A DNA stretch of 64,000 bases from Glycomyces sp. NRRL B-16210 (GTDB lineage Bacteria; Actinomycetota; Actinomycetes; Mycobacteriales; Micromonosporaceae). The notes under the pieces are model-generated. The model did not search any database. It was not told the DNA's origin and worked only from the letters and a program-made list of their open reading frames with translations. A program made the position numbers and the translations under genes. Below, in pieces: positions 62,963-64,000 of the stretch (positions within the stretch are counted from its first letter, which is position 1; each line of letters opens with the position of its first letter). The stretch is from NCBI RefSeq assembly GCF_000719515.1, contig NZ_JOGR01000013.1:124001-188000 (forward strand). Reading direction: 5' to 3'.

Positions 62963-63183
62963 ACCGCCCGGCCCGAACCCGCCCGCACGCCTGCGAAAAG
63001 GTGTCCCCAGGCACAAGCCGGCCGTGGAGGTGGCAAGCTCTCCCCACGGTCGGCTATTGTCATTAGCTGGCCCTCATAGTGGCCCGATCAGGCGCGTCCC
63101 GCCCCATCACCGTCGGCTTATGGTGAACCAAATCTCCGCGGAACGTGCGTCACTCACGAAGTCGTTCTCGCGGAAGGCGAACC

Positions 63184-64000
63184 ATGACTATTGACCCGAC
63201 TGTGCCGGATGCTGCCATCAGTGAACCCGACACTGCACTCGAAACCACAGAAACCCCCGAAATCACCGAAGCGCCGGCCGTCGAGGCCGTCGCGGTGACC
63301 GAGGCCGCTCCCGTCGCGGAAGCCGAGGCCGTCACCGAAGCCGCCGCCGCAAGCGCCGCTCCGGTCGCCGCCGCCCCCGAGGCGGACTTCACCGTCGAGA
63401 CCGACGCGGTCCCCGCCTACACCGGCCCCAGCTTCGAGGAACTCGGCCTGCCCGAGAAGATCACCGCCGCGCTGGCCGAGCAGGGCATCATCACGCCCTT
63501 CCCGATCCAGGCCGCGACGATCCCCGACGCGCTCTCCGGGCGCGACATCCTCGGCCGCGGGCAGACCGGCTCCGGCAAGACCCTGGCCTTCGGCCTGCCG
63601 ACCCTCTCGCGGCTCGCCGCCGGGGGCCGCACCAAGGCCAAGCGCCCGCGCGCCATCATCCTCACCCCTACGCGTGAACTCGCGATCCAGGTCGCCGAGT
63701 CGCTCCAGACCTTCGGCGACGCCGTCGGCATCGACATGAAGGTCGTCTGCGGCGGCACCGCGTTCTCGCGCCAGATCGACGCCCTGCGCGCCGGGGTCGA
63801 CATGCTCGTCGCCACGCCGGGGCGCCTGCGCGACCTGATCCGCCGCGGCGAGTGCTCGCTCGACTCGGTCGAGCTGGCGATCCTCGACGAGGCCGACCAG
63901 ATGGCCGACATGGGCTTCCTGCCCGAGGTCGAGGAGCTGTTCGACATGCTCCCCGTCGGCGGCCAGCGCATGCTCTTCTCCGCCACGCTGGAGAAGGAGA
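63184..64000 (+). CDS. DEAD-box ATP-dependent RNA helicase (cut by window end)
   Basis: The first 272 residues are visible and the gene runs off the window. An acidic, Ala/Glu/Thr-rich tail (1-75) is followed by the helicase core: Q motif (FEELGLPEKI, then PFPIQ), motif I GQTGSGKT (about 129), PTRELA, GG, TPGR, motif II DEAD (ILDEADQMADMGF) and motif III SAT. All are intact. It unwinds RNA, probably in ribosome assembly or mRNA turnover, and in many actinomycetes such helicases are cold-induced. ATG with GAAGGCGAA upstream. TATTGT at 63055-63060 may be the -10 of a leader of about 115 nt. Confidence 0.95.
   Translation, partial: MTIDPTVPDAAISEPDTALETTETPEITEAPAVEAVAVTEAAPVAEAEAVTEAAAASAAPVAAAPEADFTVETDAVPAYTGPSFEELGLPEKITAALAEQGIITPFPIQAATIPDALSGRDILGRGQTGSGKTLAFGLPTLSRLAAGGRTKAKRPRAIILTPTRELAIQVAESLQTFGDAVGIDMKVVCGGTAFSRQIDALRAGVDMLVATPGRLRDLIRRGECSLDSVELAILDEADQMADMGFLPEVEELFDMLPVGGQRMLFSATLEKE

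Overview
The window is about 70% GC with strong C/G bias at third codon positions, GTG/TTG starts, tight ATGA/GTGA overlaps and several starts that sit 6-7 nt behind a TANNNT box (leaderless transcription). It also carries a ctaE-qcrCAB respiratory cluster next to trpD, a SARP regulator, a SigE-family ECF sigma factor and a DnaQ/UvrC-type fusion. Together these point to the chromosome of a soil-type, mycelial actinomycete. A Glycomycetaceae- or Micromonosporaceae-like host is my guess; the family cannot be fixed without a search. No tRNA, rRNA, CRISPR array, phage or plasmid backbone was seen.

Layout. 0-4 kb: small membrane protein, XRE/TPR regulator, Nif3-like metalloprotein, zinc-ribbon coiled-coil protein. 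4-10 kb: trpD with an overlapping receiver-like protein, divergent from ctaE-qcrC-qcrA-qcrB (cytochrome c oxidase subunit III plus the bc1 complex). 10-13 kb: a DUF222/HNH endonuclease gene between two inverted arrays of one degenerate repeat family. 13-21 kb (minus strand): moxR-DUF58-transglutaminase operon, DEDDh/GIY-YIG nuclease, and a RelA/SpoT homologue that looks hydrolase-only. 21.6-24.7 kb: leuS behind a nine-codon leader peptide and a terminator, an apparent leucine attenuator.

24.8-48.5 kb is a hemicellulose region: secreted GH10-CBM2 xylanase behind a CebR-type operator, a Dps protein, alpha-xylosidase-xylB-xylA (xylA is broken by a frameshifting internal deletion), a PAT-type acetyltransferase, an Imm1-like orphan immunity protein, a SARP regulator, a DrrAB-type exporter, a sugar ABC importer, a ROK/XylR-type repressor, and a GH3 enzyme with its own LacI regulator. 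Two XylR-like operators, one before the alpha-xylosidase and one before the importer, tie the two ends into a probable xylose/xyloside regulon. Two identical 14-bp palindromes lie before the GH3-lacI pair.

48.5-64 kb: M23 peptidase, ABC-F ATPase, a repeat-rich 670-bp spacer, a polytopic membrane protein, a small HTH protein, an ABC exporter, a cold shock protein, an ECF sigma factor overlapping a membrane-anchored beta-propeller-like protein, four tandem two-domain GNAT acetyltransferases, and the start of a DEAD-box RNA helicase cut by the window end.

The strongest unusual items are the leuS attenuator, the XylR-type operators linked to a broken xylA, the repeat-flanked HNH gene, the catalytically altered RelA/SpoT homologue and the four-gene GNAT array with near-identical leaderless promoters.
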